This document shows, piece after piece, positions 7,256-15,483 of a DNA stretch of 64,000 nucleotides. The notes under the pieces were generated by a model. It did not search any database. It saw nothing but the letters and a program-made list of their open reading frames with translations, and was not told where the DNA came from. The DNA lies in NCBI RefSeq assembly GCF_020687785.1, contig NZ_JAJEWI010000008.1, positions 124,001-188,000 on the forward strand, given 5' to 3'. The position numbers were made by a program, and so were the translations under genes. This stretch comes from Sphingopyxis yananensis. GTDB taxonomy: Bacteria; Pseudomonadota; Alphaproteobacteria; Sphingomonadales; Sphingomonadaceae. How positions within the stretch are numbered: position 1 is the stretch's first letter; each line of letters begins with the position of its first letter.

Positions 7256-8728
7256 ATGGCCGATCTTAATCTTGTTATCACCGATGCGGGCCGTGCCGCG
7301 CTGGTCAATGCCGCGCACAATGGCACCTTGCCCGTTATCATTAGCCATTGCGGCGTGTCGGCCAGTGCGGTTGTGCCCGTTCCCACCGCCGCCACCCTGC
7401 CGGAGGAGATTAAGCGGCTGGCCACCCTGTCGGGCGGCGTGGTCGCGGAGAATACCATCCATGTGACGATCCGCGATGAAAGCAGCGATATTTATACGCT
7501 GCGCTCGCTGGCCCTGTATCTGGGCGACGGCACGCTGTTCGCCATTCATGGACAGCCCGCGCCGATCATGGAAAAATCAGCCGGGGCGATGCTGTTGATG
7601 GCGCTGGATGCGCAATTTGTGGATGTCGATGCCACGCATCTGAGCTTTGGCGACAGCAATTTCCTGAATCCGCCAGCCACCGAGACGGTGCAAGGCGTGA
7701 TAGAGATTGCGACCCAGCCAGAGGCAAACAGCGGGGTGGACGATCAGCGCGCCCTGACACCCAAAAAAGCACGCTTGGCCCTGATGACATGGCTGTTGGC
7801 GCAAGACGGGGCAGGCAGCGGTTTGGACGCGGACCTGCTGGACGGCCAACATGCTAGCGCCTTTTTGCAGGCGTCGCTGTATACGGGCGCGCAGATATTG
7901 TCGCGTTTGGTGACGGCGGATGGCGCGGGCAGCGGCTTAGATGCGGATTTGCTGGACGGGCAACATGCCAGCGATTTTCTGCAAGCCTCGCTGTTCACCG
8001 GCGCGCAAATGCTTTCGCGGCTTTTGAGCGTCGACGGGGCAGGCAGCGGGCTGGATGCCGATCTGCTCGATGGGCAGGATGGCAGCTATTACACCAACAT
8101 CATCGCACGGCTTGGCTTCACGCCGCTGAATGCCGCCAACTACACCGCCGCCGATGTCTTTGCTAAAGTGTTGGGGCTGGACGGCGCGGGCAGCGGCTTG
8201 GACGCCGATTTGCTCGATGGCTATCAGGCGTCCGCTTTCTTGCAGGCATCGCTGTTTACCGGCGCACAGATCATATCAAAGCTAGGCTTTACCCCGCTGA
8301 ATGCCGCCAATTACACCGCTGCTGATGTGTTGGCCAAGGCGCTGACGGTTGACGGATCAGGCAGCGGGCTGGATGCGGACTTGCTCGATGGCCGCCATGC
8401 ATCCGACTTTGCCCTGCTGGCTGGCTGGGAATATGGCAACAACGCCAATGGTCATTGGCGAAAATCACCCGATGGCGTCATCGAACAATGGGGCACCTTC
8501 ACCGGCAATTTTTCCGAAGGGGCGCAAATCCGCAATTTTCCCATCGCCTTCACCGATCTTAATTCGGTGATGATGCAATCCAACACCATGAACACCGGCG
8601 GTACCGTCAACAATGATATTTGGACGCAAAGCGGCCTCATTTCCCTGACCCAATTTCGGATCGTCTTTCAAGCCACATCCAGCGGCAACTATGGTTCCGG
8701 TGCGCGCTGGTACGCCATTGGCAAATGA
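7256..8728 (+). CDS. gpH: Tail fibre protein (GpH-like) with five repeats
   Basis: A 490-residue tail fibre. The N-terminus (ITDAGRAALVNAAHNGT...) is the P2-type tail-fibre attachment domain (gpH N-terminal, DUF3751-like). The middle holds five copies of a 14-residue motif, DGAGSGLDADLLDG, often followed by QHAS and alternating with LGFTPLNAANYTAADV elements. These are typical of trimeric fibre shafts. The C-terminus, from WRKSPDGVIEQWGTF to GARWYAIGK, resembles the gp53-like receptor-binding tip. It would contact the host surface. The putative assembly chaperone follows 14 bp downstream. Confidence 0.85.
   Translation: MADLNLVITDAGRAALVNAAHNGTLPVIISHCGVSASAVVPVPTAATLPEEIKRLATLSGGVVAENTIHVTIRDESSDIYTLRSLALYLGDGTLFAIHGQPAPIMEKSAGAMLLMALDAQFVDVDATHLSFGDSNFLNPPATETVQGVIEIATQPEANSGVDDQRALTPKKARLALMTWLLAQDGAGSGLDADLLDGQHASAFLQASLYTGAQILSRLVTADGAGSGLDADLLDGQHASDFLQASLFTGAQMLSRLLSVDGAGSGLDADLLDGQDGSYYTNIIARLGFTPLNAANYTAADVFAKVLGLDGAGSGLDADLLDGYQASAFLQASLFTGAQIISKLGFTPLNAANYTAADVLAKALTVDGSGSGLDADLLDGRHASDFALLAGWEYGNNANGHWRKSPDGVIEQWGTFTGNFSEGAQIRNFPIAFTDLNSVMMQSNTMNTGGTVNNDIWTQSGLISLTQFRIVFQATSSGNYGSGARWYAIGK
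7805..8392 (+). repeat. Five in-frame tail-fibre repeats (D-G-[AS]-G-S-G-L-D-A-D-L-L-D-G)
   Basis: Five copies of a 42-bp unit start at 7805, 7919, 8033, 8180 and 8351, encoding the same 14 residues with one A-to-S change in the last. Spacings are 114, 114, 147 and 171 bp, all multiples of three. The array can therefore expand or contract by recombination without breaking the frame, as is common in fibre shafts. Confidence 0.9.
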
Positions 8729-8742
8729 ACAGGACAGCCAGC

Positions 8743-9141
8743 ATGAAAATCTTTTTCGACCCCGCCAGTGCCAGCATTTTCGATACGGCCATTCACCCCA
8801 ACCCGCCCGCTGGTTCGGTGGAAATATCCACCGCCCTGCACCAATCGCTGACCGCCGCCCAAATCGCGGGGCAGATGATCATGGCGGGACCAGACGGCCA
8901 GCCTGTGGCCGTGGACCCAAGCAGCTTGATGACCAGCGACGAACTGGCCCATGCAATGCGCAGCCAGCGAAACCAACGGCTGCTGACCAGTGATTATGTG
9001 ATGATGGCCGATTATCCGCTGACCGATGATCAGCGCGCCGCGTGGGCGGCTTATCGCCAGCAATTGCGCGACCTTCCCGAAACCATCACCGATCCGGCTG
9101 CCATCACATGGCCGGTCGCCCCTACAGGAGAAAGCCTATGA
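8743..9141 (+). CDS. Tail fibre assembly / tail assembly chaperone-like protein
   Basis: A 132-residue protein directly after the fibre gene. The C-terminal half, with MRSQRNQRLLTSDYVMMADY, PLTDDQRAAWAAYRQQLRDLPE and a final WPVAP, is the short conserved module of phage tail assembly chaperones (Phage_tail_APC-like): R-x2-L/I-x2-D/S-x-x-x-x-x-D-x-x-L and W-x-x-Y-R-Q-x-L-R-D-x-P. It likely helps fold or trimerise the fibre. ATG at 8743 is chosen because it follows the fibre stop closely. It overlaps the next gene by an ATGA. Confidence 0.75.
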   Translation: MKIFFDPASASIFDTAIHPNPPAGSVEISTALHQSLTAAQIAGQMIMAGPDGQPVAVDPSSLMTSDELAHAMRSQRNQRLLTSDYVMMADYPLTDDQRAAWAAYRQQLRDLPETITDPAAITWPVAPTGESL

Positions 9142-9368
9142 CCGACATCACCACCAAGATCGGCAAATACAACCGCGACACCCGCACCGTGCCAGTCACC
9201 TTCACCAGCGGGGCGATTGTCCACAAGCGCGACGTCAACGCCGTGCTGACCGATGCTGGCCGCTATGACGCCGAAGCCACCGCCGCCCGCGTGGCCGATG
9301 TGGCGAACGGCGTGGCGCACAAGATCGCTTGCGGGGCGATCACGGCGGCACCCCAGCAAGCGGATTGA
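9138..9368 (+). CDS. Small unknown tail-region protein
   Basis: A 76-residue protein coupled by ATGA to the preceding chaperone gene. It opens MTDITTKIGKYNRDTRTVPVTF, then HKRDVNAVLTDAGRYDAEATAARV. The first half looks like a small beta domain and the second a helix. I do not recognise a family. The neighbouring V spike starts 2 bp after the stop, so it is transcribed with baseplate and fibre genes. It may be a minor tail component. Confidence 0.6.
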   Translation: MTDITTKIGKYNRDTRTVPVTFTSGAIVHKRDVNAVLTDAGRYDAEATAARVADVANGVAHKIACGAITAAPQQAD

Positions 9369-9370
9369 TC

Positions 9371-9940
9371 ATGGCCAACGTCACCGACGAAGGGGATTTC
9401 GACCCCGCCGAACTGATCCAGATTGGCATCATCCAGTCGGTCGACTTGGCTACCGCCACCTGCACCGTCGAAATTGACGGCGAAGAAAGCGCGCCCATGC
9501 CGTGGATGGAACTCAGCATGGGCAAGCTGCGGACTTGGTGTCCGCCTGCCAAAGATGAGCAGGTGGTCGTGTTCGCCATGGACGGCGAAGCAGGAAACGG
9601 GATTGTGCTGCGCGGCCTTCCCAGCACCGCCTTCCCGCCCGCTGGCAACAGCGAGACCTATGCCATGATATGGGATGACGGCACCAGCATCAGCTATGAC
9701 CCCGCCACCAAGACGCTAACCACCACCCTGCCCGCTGGCTCCACCGTTGCTGTCACCGCCGATGATGTGACGATCATAGGCAATGTGACGATCACGGGTG
9801 ATGTCGTCATAACGGGCGATGCCACGGCATCTGGCACTGTGACGGGCGAAAATGACGTGATCGGCGGCGGGAAATCCCTGAAAGACCACAAGCACAGCGG
9901 CGTACAGGCAGGAACCGCCCAGACGGGGCCACCGGCTTAA
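9371..9940 (+). CDS. gpV: Baseplate spike protein V (GpV-like) with HxH tip motif
   Basis: A 189-residue central spike. An N-terminal OB-fold (about residues 1-95, with IIQSVDLATATCTVEID and LSMGKLRTWCPPAKDEQVVVFA) is followed by a beta-helix of short repeats (VTIIGNVTITGDVVITGDA). The C-terminal tip carries HKHSGV, matching the HxH iron-binding tip known for P2 gpV and other contractile spikes. It would puncture the outer membrane. In P2, V precedes W and J; here it lies after the fibre genes and is separated from W by the second palindromic repeat. Confidence 0.9.
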   Translation: MANVTDEGDFDPAELIQIGIIQSVDLATATCTVEIDGEESAPMPWMELSMGKLRTWCPPAKDEQVVVFAMDGEAGNGIVLRGLPSTAFPPAGNSETYAMIWDDGTSISYDPATKTLTTTLPAGSTVAVTADDVTIIGNVTITGDVVITGDATASGTVTGENDVIGGGKSLKDHKHSGVQAGTAQTGPPA

Positions 9941-9953
9941 ATCAAACCGCTGT

Positions 9954-9979
9954 TCCTGTAAGCCGCGCTCTTACAAGAT
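9954..9979. repeat. 26-bp palindromic repeat, copy 2 (candidate Ogr-type late promoter site)
   Basis: Identical over 26 bp to 4038-4063, with the TGTAAG-N7-CTTACA palindrome at 9957-9975. It sits between V and W, with its centre about 58 bp before the gpW start; copy 1 is about 56 bp before gpJ. The near-equal distance to the next start in both copies argues for a promoter element rather than a chance recombination scar. The two copies also bound exactly the block of genes displaced relative to P2. Confidence 0.7.
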
Positions 9980-10023
9980 CCGCCGCTGGCATCGAACGGA
10001 CGGCGCGCACCATTGTCGCGCCC

Positions 10024-10368
10024 ATGCACGGCATGAACCGCCACACCGGATCCCCGCTTAGCGGTGATGATCATCTGGCCCAATCCATTGGCGATATTTT
10101 GACCACGCCTGTCGGATCTCGGTTGATGCTGCGCGATTATGGTTCGCGCCTGTTGGACCTGATCGACCACCCGTTAAATGCTGCCACGCGGCTGAAATTC
10201 ATTGCCGCCACCGCCGACGCTATCACCCGATGGGAACCGCGCCTGCGCCTGACCCGCGTCGATATGAGCAGCGGCAATGCGGATGGCACCGCTGCCCTGA
10301 TTATCGAAGGGCAACGACTGGATCGACCCGACCAACCCTTTTCCCGTCTCGCCATCCCGCTGTCTTAA
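10024..10368 (+). CDS. gpW: Baseplate assembly protein W (GpW/gp25-like)
   Basis: A 114-residue protein of the GpW/gp25 lysozyme-like baseplate wedge family. Signature: GDDHLAQSIGDILTTPVGSRLMLRDYGSRLLDLIDHP, matching the family's Q-S-I-x-x-I-L-x-T-P-x-G-S/T-R-x-x-R/L-x-x-Y-G-S pattern. It forms the inner wedge with J and I. ATG at 10024 and a second in-frame ATG at 10033 are both possible. Neither has a convincing Shine-Dalgarno sequence, as for gpJ. The sheath gene follows 12 bp downstream. Confidence 0.9.
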   Translation: MHGMNRHTGSPLSGDDHLAQSIGDILTTPVGSRLMLRDYGSRLLDLIDHPLNAATRLKFIAATADAITRWEPRLRLTRVDMSSGNADGTAALIIEGQRLDRPDQPFSRLAIPLS

Positions 10369-10380
10369 GAGGAACGCCAT

Positions 10381-11532
10381 ATGAGCCAATCGATCCACCA
10401 TGGCATTAAAGTGAATGAGCTAACGGACGGCATCAGGCCGATCCAAGATGCCAGCACCGCCGTCATCGGTATTGTCTGCACCGCAACCGCCGACGCTGGT
10501 AATGCCAGCAGCGCACTGGACGCCGCCATTCCTATTGGCCAGCCCGTGCTGATTACCGATGTCAAAGCCGCCATTGACGTTGCTGGCACGGCGGGCACGT
10601 TAAAACCAACATTGGAAGCCATATCGGACCACACACGGCCCATCATCGTCGCGGTGCGCGTCGATGATCCCGGACCGGACGTAGACCCCGAAGACCCAAC
10701 GTTGGACGATAATGCCAAAGCAGGCGTCGACACCTTGCTGACTGCCGAAAGCCTGTTGGGCGTGCGCCCCCGTATTCTGGGTGCGCCTGGTCTCGACACA
10801 CAGGCCGTCACCACCAAGCTGGTCAGCGCCGCCAAAAAGCTGCGGGCTATGGCTTATGCCAAGGTCAACGCCGCCAATATCCCTGCCGCCAAATTGTATC
10901 GCGGCGGATTTGCGGCGCGGGAATTGATGCTGCTGTGGCCCAACACCAACAGCGCCTTTTCGGGTGACCTGATCGCTCGCACCTTGGGCCAGCGCGCCCG
11001 CATCGACCAAGAGATTGGCTGGCATAAAACCCTGTCCAATATGGCGCTGGAAGGTGTGATGGGAACGGATATTCCCATTTTCCATGACTATCACGGCGTC
11101 GATACAGAATCGGCCCTGCTGAATAGCGACCAAATCACCACGCTGGTCCGCATGAACGGATGGCGTTTGTGGGGCAACCGCACATGCAGCGATGAACCCT
11201 TGTTCGCCTTTGAAAGCGCGGTTCGCACGGCGCAGGTGTTGCAAGATGAAATCGCCGCTGGTCTGGTGTGGGCAATTGATAAGCCCATCACCCGCACCCT
11301 GTACCGCGATGTCGAAGAAACGATCAATGCCCGTTTCCGCCAATTGGTGTCGGCAGGTCGCCTGATTGGTGGCAGCGCGTGGATTGATCCCGATAACAAC
11401 CCTGCATCGCAACTGGCACAGGGCAAAATCATCGTCGATTATGATTTCACGCCGTGCGCGCCTGCCGAAAGCATCACGCTGAACCAGCGTATCACCGACC
11501 GCTATTATGGGGATCTGGCGCTGGCTGCCTGA
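10381..11532 (+). CDS. FI: Tail sheath protein FI
   Basis: A 383-residue contractile tail sheath. The N-terminus (HHGIKVNELTDGIRPIQDASTAVIGIVCTA) and the central YRGGFAARELMLLWPN, then RARIDQEIGWHKTLSNMALEGVMGTDIPI, fit P2 FI. WRLWGNRTCSDEP and the C-terminal TRTLYRDVEETINARFRQLVSAGRLIGG are the family's conserved sheath domain. It polymerises around the FII tube and contracts on infection. The start follows an AAGAGGAAC ribosome site. The tube gene follows 37 bp later, as in P2. It is the clearest indicator of a myovirus-type tail. Confidence 0.95.
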   Translation: MSQSIHHGIKVNELTDGIRPIQDASTAVIGIVCTATADAGNASSALDAAIPIGQPVLITDVKAAIDVAGTAGTLKPTLEAISDHTRPIIVAVRVDDPGPDVDPEDPTLDDNAKAGVDTLLTAESLLGVRPRILGAPGLDTQAVTTKLVSAAKKLRAMAYAKVNAANIPAAKLYRGGFAARELMLLWPNTNSAFSGDLIARTLGQRARIDQEIGWHKTLSNMALEGVMGTDIPIFHDYHGVDTESALLNSDQITTLVRMNGWRLWGNRTCSDEPLFAFESAVRTAQVLQDEIAAGLVWAIDKPITRTLYRDVEETINARFRQLVSAGRLIGGSAWIDPDNNPASQLAQGKIIVDYDFTPCAPAESITLNQRITDRYYGDLALAA

Positions 11533-11569
11533 TCGCCTATCCCCTGACCAATTTTGAAAGGATCCCCCC

Positions 11570-12079
11570 ATGGGCCTTCCCCATAAACTGAAAAATATGA
11601 ACCTGTTCATCGATGGCGGATCGTGGCTGGGCATCGTCACCGAAGTCACGCCGCCCAAAATGGCGCGCAAGATGGAAGGCTATCGCGCTGGCGGCATGGA
11701 TGCCGAAGTTGATATCGATATGGGCGGCGAAAAGATGGAAGGTGAATTCACCTTTGGCGGCCTGACCACGGATATCATCAGCACCTTTGGCGCAGCGGTG
11801 CATGACGCCGCCCAATTCCGTTTCGCTGGGGCCTATGTGTCCGATGATGACGGATCCACCGTCCCTGTCGAAATTGTCATGCGTGGCCGCATTGCCGAAT
11901 TTGACGAAGGCAGCGCCAAGGTCGGCGATGATACCGAGCATAAATATAAAATGTCGGTCAGCTATTATAAGCGGATCGAGAATGGCCGCGTGATCATCGA
12001 AAAAGATGATCCAAACTTCATCTTCAAGGTCAAAGGCGCTGACCGCTTGGCCGCCCAGCGCGCCGCCATCGGGCTGTAA
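11570..12079 (+). CDS. FII: Tail tube protein FII
   Basis: A 169-residue major tail tube protein of the P2 FII type. Recognisable segments are MGLPHKLKNMNLFIDGGSWLG, EVTPPKMARKMEGYRAGGMDAEVDID and the C-terminal YKMSVSYYKRIENGRVIIE, an almost universal FII signature. It polymerises inside the FI sheath. AAAGGATCC before the ATG is a good ribosome site. The gene is followed by a strong hairpin (12097-12132) before the E gene. Confidence 0.95.
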   Translation: MGLPHKLKNMNLFIDGGSWLGIVTEVTPPKMARKMEGYRAGGMDAEVDIDMGGEKMEGEFTFGGLTTDIISTFGAAVHDAAQFRFAGAYVSDDDGSTVPVEIVMRGRIAEFDEGSAKVGDDTEHKYKMSVSYYKRIENGRVIIEKDDPNFIFKVKGADRLAAQRAAIGL

Positions 12080-12096
12080 CAGCCTCTAACCAGCTT

Positions 12097-12132
12097 CGCA
12101 CCAGCCCGAAATTATGCGGGCGGGCTGGTGCG
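12097..12132. other. Strong 12-bp-stem hairpin between tube FII and E
   Basis: CGCACCAGCCCG at 12097-12108 pairs perfectly with CGGGCTGGTGCG at 12121-12132 around a 12-nt loop. It lies 18 bp after the FII stop. There is no T-run, so it is not a typical intrinsic terminator. It could act as a 3' stabiliser of the abundant sheath/tube mRNA or reduce read-through to the less-needed E/T genes. Function is inferred. Confidence 0.7.
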
Positions 12133-12169
12133 GGGAAACCCACCCGCATGAATGACAAGGATGCCCCGC

Positions 12170-12478
12170 ATGGAAAAGGCCGACAATAAATTTCAGATCT
12201 GCGAACTCGAAATTGGGTTCAAGCGCGGCGATGAAACCATCACCAAAGTCACGCTGCGCAGGCCCAAGGCGGGGGAACTGCGCCACCTTAATTTGCAGGA
12301 TCTGTTTCAGGCTGATGTCAGCGCGGTGCTGACCCTGCTGCCCCGTATCAGCGACCCGATCATGACACCGCAAGAATGCGAAGATTTGGACCCCATAGAC
12401 CTGATGGAATTGGGAGGCGCGATTAAGGGTTTTTTCTTGTCGCGGGCCATGAAGGAAATGATCGTCCAGACGAACTAG
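12170..12478 (+). CDS. gpE: Tail assembly protein E (GpE-like, zero frame)
   Basis: A 102-residue protein between the tube and tape measure genes, in the position of P2 E. The region KVTLRRPKAGELRHLNLQDL is typical of GpE. ATG at 12170 is chosen because AAGGA lies 8 bp upstream. Two upstream in-frame ATGs (12152, 12161) lack this spacing. The zero-frame product ends at TAG 12476-12478. A fraction of ribosomes would shift to the -1 frame at 12430-12436 to make E+E'. Both products act as tape-measure chaperones in related phages. Confidence 0.85.
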   Translation: MEKADNKFQICELEIGFKRGDETITKVTLRRPKAGELRHLNLQDLFQADVSAVLTLLPRISDPIMTPQECEDLDPIDLMELGGAIKGFFLSRAMKEMIVQTN

Positions 12479-12621
12479 GCGCTCTGATCGCCGACATCGC
12501 CTTTGTCTTTCATTGGCCGCTATCAGTCCTGACCGCGATGGAATTGGATGAATTGCTGGGCTGGCATCGCCTAGCTGCCGAAAGGATGGAAATCATGCTG
12601 AAATGCGCGGCAGTGCGATGA
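12170..12621 (+). CDS. E+E' frameshift product (-1 shift at 12436)
   Basis: Reading 12170-12436 and then re-reading base 12436 in the -1 frame gives a 150-residue fusion; P2 E+E' has 142. The -1 frame has no stop codon from the slip site to TGA 12619-12621. It encodes LIADIAFVFHWPLSVLTAMEL, which closely resembles the P2 E' pattern (IAD-x-A-x-x-FHWP-x-x-x-L-x-x-M). It then reads DELLGWHRLAAERME. The fusion stop overlaps the tape measure start as ATGA, which independently supports its reality. This is the conserved tail chaperone frameshift of P2-like phages. Confidence 0.9.
12430..12436 (+). promoter_or_regulatory. -1 ribosomal frameshift slippery site T TTT TTC
   Basis: In the E frame the codons are GGT TTT TTC TTG, giving the canonical X XXY YYZ heptamer TTTTTTC. 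Slipping back one base opens the E' frame, which continues to the tape measure start. P2 uses a T-rich heptamer at the equivalent place. Confidence 0.9.
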
Positions 12622-14975
12622 GCAATAATAAATTATCCCTGATGGTCGAATTTGGTTCTGCCGGGCTGGAAAAGCTCGGCAGCGGCCTGCGCAATATGGT
12701 CACCGACAGCAAAAAAGGGGCCGCTGCGCTGCGCGGGTTGAACCGCGAACATAAGGATATTAGCAAAGCCATTGCGGCCAATGCCCGCGAAATGAGAAAC
12801 GCCAGTGGGAATATTACCCATCTGGCGAACAAAGAACGCGAACTGCAATCCCAGCTGTCCGCCACCAACCGCCAGATTGAAACGCAAACCCGGCTGTTGG
12901 CCGCAAACAAACGCGCCGATGCCGTCAGCCAGCGCGGCGCGGATCTGCGCGGCAAGGGCGCGGGCCACATCATGGGCGGCGTGGCGGCCGCTGCGCCATT
13001 TGCCATTGCGGTCAAATCTGCTGCGGAATTCCAAAGCGGCATGGTGGATCTGCAACAAAAAGCCAATCTGTCGGATAAAGCCACCAGCAGACTGGCCAAT
13101 AATATCATGGCCAGCGCCGCCGCCGCCAAGCAATTGCCAGAAGATATGCGGGCGGGCGTGGATATGCTGGCGGGCTTGGGCGCAGAGGTTTCCGAAGCCG
13201 CCCAAATGATCGGCCCGATTGGCCAACTGGCCACCGCGTTCAAGGTCGATATGGCCGATGGCGCGGGCGCGGCCTTTGCCAATTTCCAGAATTTGAAAGT
13301 CGGCATAGGCGACACCAGCAAGGCGCTGGATATCATGGCGAGCGCGGGCAATGCGGGCGCGTTCGAAGTCAAGGATATGGCCAAGCATTTCCCCGGACTG
13401 ACGGCGCAGGCCAATGCGCTGGGCGAAAGCGGGCTGAACGCGGTGGCCAATTTGTCGGCGGCGCTGCAAATCGCACGGCGCAGCACGGGCTCATCTGACG
13501 AGGCCGCGAACAACCTCCAAAATCTTTACGCCAAGATCACGGCAGAAAGCACGGTCAAAGCCTTTGCAAAGCAATTTGGCGTGGACCTGCCCAAAGAAAT
13601 GGCCAAGGCCAAGGCCGCTGGCATGGACACGCTGGAAGCCATCGCCACCATCACCAAAAAGGCGACGGGCGGCGACAATAGCAAAATCGGCCTAGCCTTC
13701 ACCGACATGCAGGCGCAGTCCGCTGTCCGCGCCATGGTGATGAACCTAGAGGATTATAAAAAAATCCGTGATGAGGCGTTGGGCGACGCGGACGCCGTGG
13801 AAAAAGCGTTCAATATCCGCGTGGCGAACGACCCGACCGTGCTGTGGCGCGAAATGGTCGGGCAAGTGCAAAGCTTCGCCATTACGACCGGCACCACGCT
13901 GATGCCCGCCATGCGCGACATCGCCAGCGCCGTGTCAACGTCGATGACGGCGATCACGACATGGACGAAGGCCAACCCCGAAGCCACGGCCACCATCGTC
14001 AAATTTGCGGCTGGCTTGGTCGGCGCCAAGATTGGGCTGGGCGTGTTGATGGTGGCCTTTGGCGGCGCGCTTGGCCCGCTATCCATGCTGATGCGCGGCT
14101 TTGGCAAATTACAGGCCATGGGCGTATTTTCCAAAATGCTGGGCAAGACGGTCAACGGCGCGATCTGGGCAGGCCCCAAATTGATAAAGGCCGCGAACCT
14201 GATCCGCAGCGGCATCGGTTTTTTGGCCAGCGGCGCGATGAAGGCTGGCCCCCTGTTGCTGCGCGGCTTTGGCATGATGCGCACCGCCGTGCTGTTTTTG
14301 GGCAGCGGGCTGATGAAAGCAGGCGCGATGATGCTGGCCAACCCCATCGTCCTGATCATCGGCGCGATCGTGCTGGCGGTCGGCGTCGCGGCCTATGTCA
14401 TCTATAATAATTGGGATCGGATCTCTGCCGCTTTCAAAACCGGCGTCGCCAATGTCAGCGCGGCCATCCAGTCGGGAAAAGAACGGGTCGCCAGCTTTGT
14501 CGACAATTTCAAAAGCATCGGCAGCGCGATCATCGACGGCCTTGCCAATGGCATCAAGGCTGCACCCGGCAAAGTATGGGCGGCGCTGAAAGGCGTGGTC
14601 AGCGGCGCATGGCAAAATGCGAAAAGCTTCCTGAATATCAACTCTCCATCGCGCCTGTTCATGTCCATGGGCCATAGTGTTTCCCAAGGGCTGGCGGTCG
14701 GCATCGATGGCAGCGCCGCTGGCCCCGCCACCAGCGCAAGGCGGCTGGCCGAAAGCGTGGCTGGCGGATTTGGTTCTGGATCCCGCTTTGCCACACAGGC
14801 GGCGAACGGCGGCGGCAAGGCGGCCACAGGCGGCGGAACGACCATCACAGGCCCCGTCACCATCCAATTTACGCAACAGCCCGGCGAAGACGTCGCCGCA
14901 TTGGCCAAGCGCCTGTTGGGTGAATTTGCGAAATTGGGCCAACAACAAGCAAGGGGCAGCTATGCAGATCGGTAA
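12618..14975 (+). CDS. gpT: Tail tape measure protein T
   Basis: A 785-residue tail length ruler. The N-terminal region is charged and coiled-coil-like (REMRNASGNITHLANKERELQSQLSATNRQIE...). It is followed by the TP901/P2-type tape-measure core (AAEFQSGMVDLQQKANLSDKATSRLA, then EDMRAGVDMLAGLGAEV). Hydrophobic segments lie around residues 460-500 and 575-600 (IVLIIGAIVLAVGVAAYVIY), as expected for a protein that crosses the inner membrane during injection. The C-terminus has the conserved INSPSRLF element. ATG at 12618 overlaps the E' stop. The U gene starts before the T stop. Confidence 0.92.
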   Translation: MSNNKLSLMVEFGSAGLEKLGSGLRNMVTDSKKGAAALRGLNREHKDISKAIAANAREMRNASGNITHLANKERELQSQLSATNRQIETQTRLLAANKRADAVSQRGADLRGKGAGHIMGGVAAAAPFAIAVKSAAEFQSGMVDLQQKANLSDKATSRLANNIMASAAAAKQLPEDMRAGVDMLAGLGAEVSEAAQMIGPIGQLATAFKVDMADGAGAAFANFQNLKVGIGDTSKALDIMASAGNAGAFEVKDMAKHFPGLTAQANALGESGLNAVANLSAALQIARRSTGSSDEAANNLQNLYAKITAESTVKAFAKQFGVDLPKEMAKAKAAGMDTLEAIATITKKATGGDNSKIGLAFTDMQAQSAVRAMVMNLEDYKKIRDEALGDADAVEKAFNIRVANDPTVLWREMVGQVQSFAITTGTTLMPAMRDIASAVSTSMTAITTWTKANPEATATIVKFAAGLVGAKIGLGVLMVAFGGALGPLSMLMRGFGKLQAMGVFSKMLGKTVNGAIWAGPKLIKAANLIRSGIGFLASGAMKAGPLLLRGFGMMRTAVLFLGSGLMKAGAMMLANPIVLIIGAIVLAVGVAAYVIYNNWDRISAAFKTGVANVSAAIQSGKERVASFVDNFKSIGSAIIDGLANGIKAAPGKVWAALKGVVSGAWQNAKSFLNINSPSRLFMSMGHSVSQGLAVGIDGSAAGPATSARRLAESVAGGFGSGSRFATQAANGGGKAATGGGTTITGPVTIQFTQQPGEDVAALAKRLLGEFAKLGQQQARGSYADR

Positions 14976-15483
14976 AATCACCAGCAAGATTGACCGCAAG
15001 GTCACATTGCCCAGCGGCCTGCCCGCCATTTCGACGGTCGCAACCTTGGTCAATAAAATGCGCGGCCTGTCCGAAATGGAACAAAGCAGCACAGGTGAAC
15101 GGGTACCGATGATGGCGCTGGGCGATTTCAGCTTTGGCGTCGACACCTTGGCCTATCAAGAATTCAGCCGCCGCATGGATTGGCGCCACGCCAGCGCCGA
15201 CCGCCTTGGCACGATGCCGGCCTTTCAATTTGTCGGCCCCGGAATGGACAGCATCAGCCTGCCCGGAATTCTCATGCCCGAACTGACCGGCCCCAATACA
15301 TCGCTGGACGATCTGCGCGCCATGGCCGCGACCGGCGATGCTTATTCGCTGGTCCGCACCGATGGTTATATCATCGGGCAATATATGATCCGCAGCATCG
15401 ACGAACGGCAAAGCTATTTTTTGCCCGGTGGCGGCGCACGGCGCATTGAATTTGGCATTGAACTGGAACGGGCCGTCGCATGA
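14962..15483 (+). CDS. gpU: Tail protein U (GpU-like)
   Basis: A 173-residue tail protein between tape measure T and D, as in P2. MMALGDFSFGVDTLAYQEFSRR is the GpU opening (M-x-x-L-G-x-F-x-F-x-x-x-T-x-x-Y-x-x). RTDGYIIGQYMIRSIDERQSYFL and IEFGIELERA fit the rest of the domain. About 40 extra N-terminal residues precede the GpU domain. ATG at 14962 has an AAGGGGC ribosome site and overlaps the T end by 14 bp. A shorter start at MMALGD is possible. GpU is thought to act at the tail tube end. Confidence 0.85.
   Translation: MQIGKITSKIDRKVTLPSGLPAISTVATLVNKMRGLSEMEQSSTGERVPMMALGDFSFGVDTLAYQEFSRRMDWRHASADRLGTMPAFQFVGPGMDSISLPGILMPELTGPNTSLDDLRAMAATGDAYSLVRTDGYIIGQYMIRSIDERQSYFLPGGGARRIEFGIELERAVA

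Noticed and set aside
7181-7270. 29-codon ORF between the unknown gene and the tail fibre
   Set aside because: Too short, and it overlaps the preceding coding region without conserved features or a clear ribosome site.
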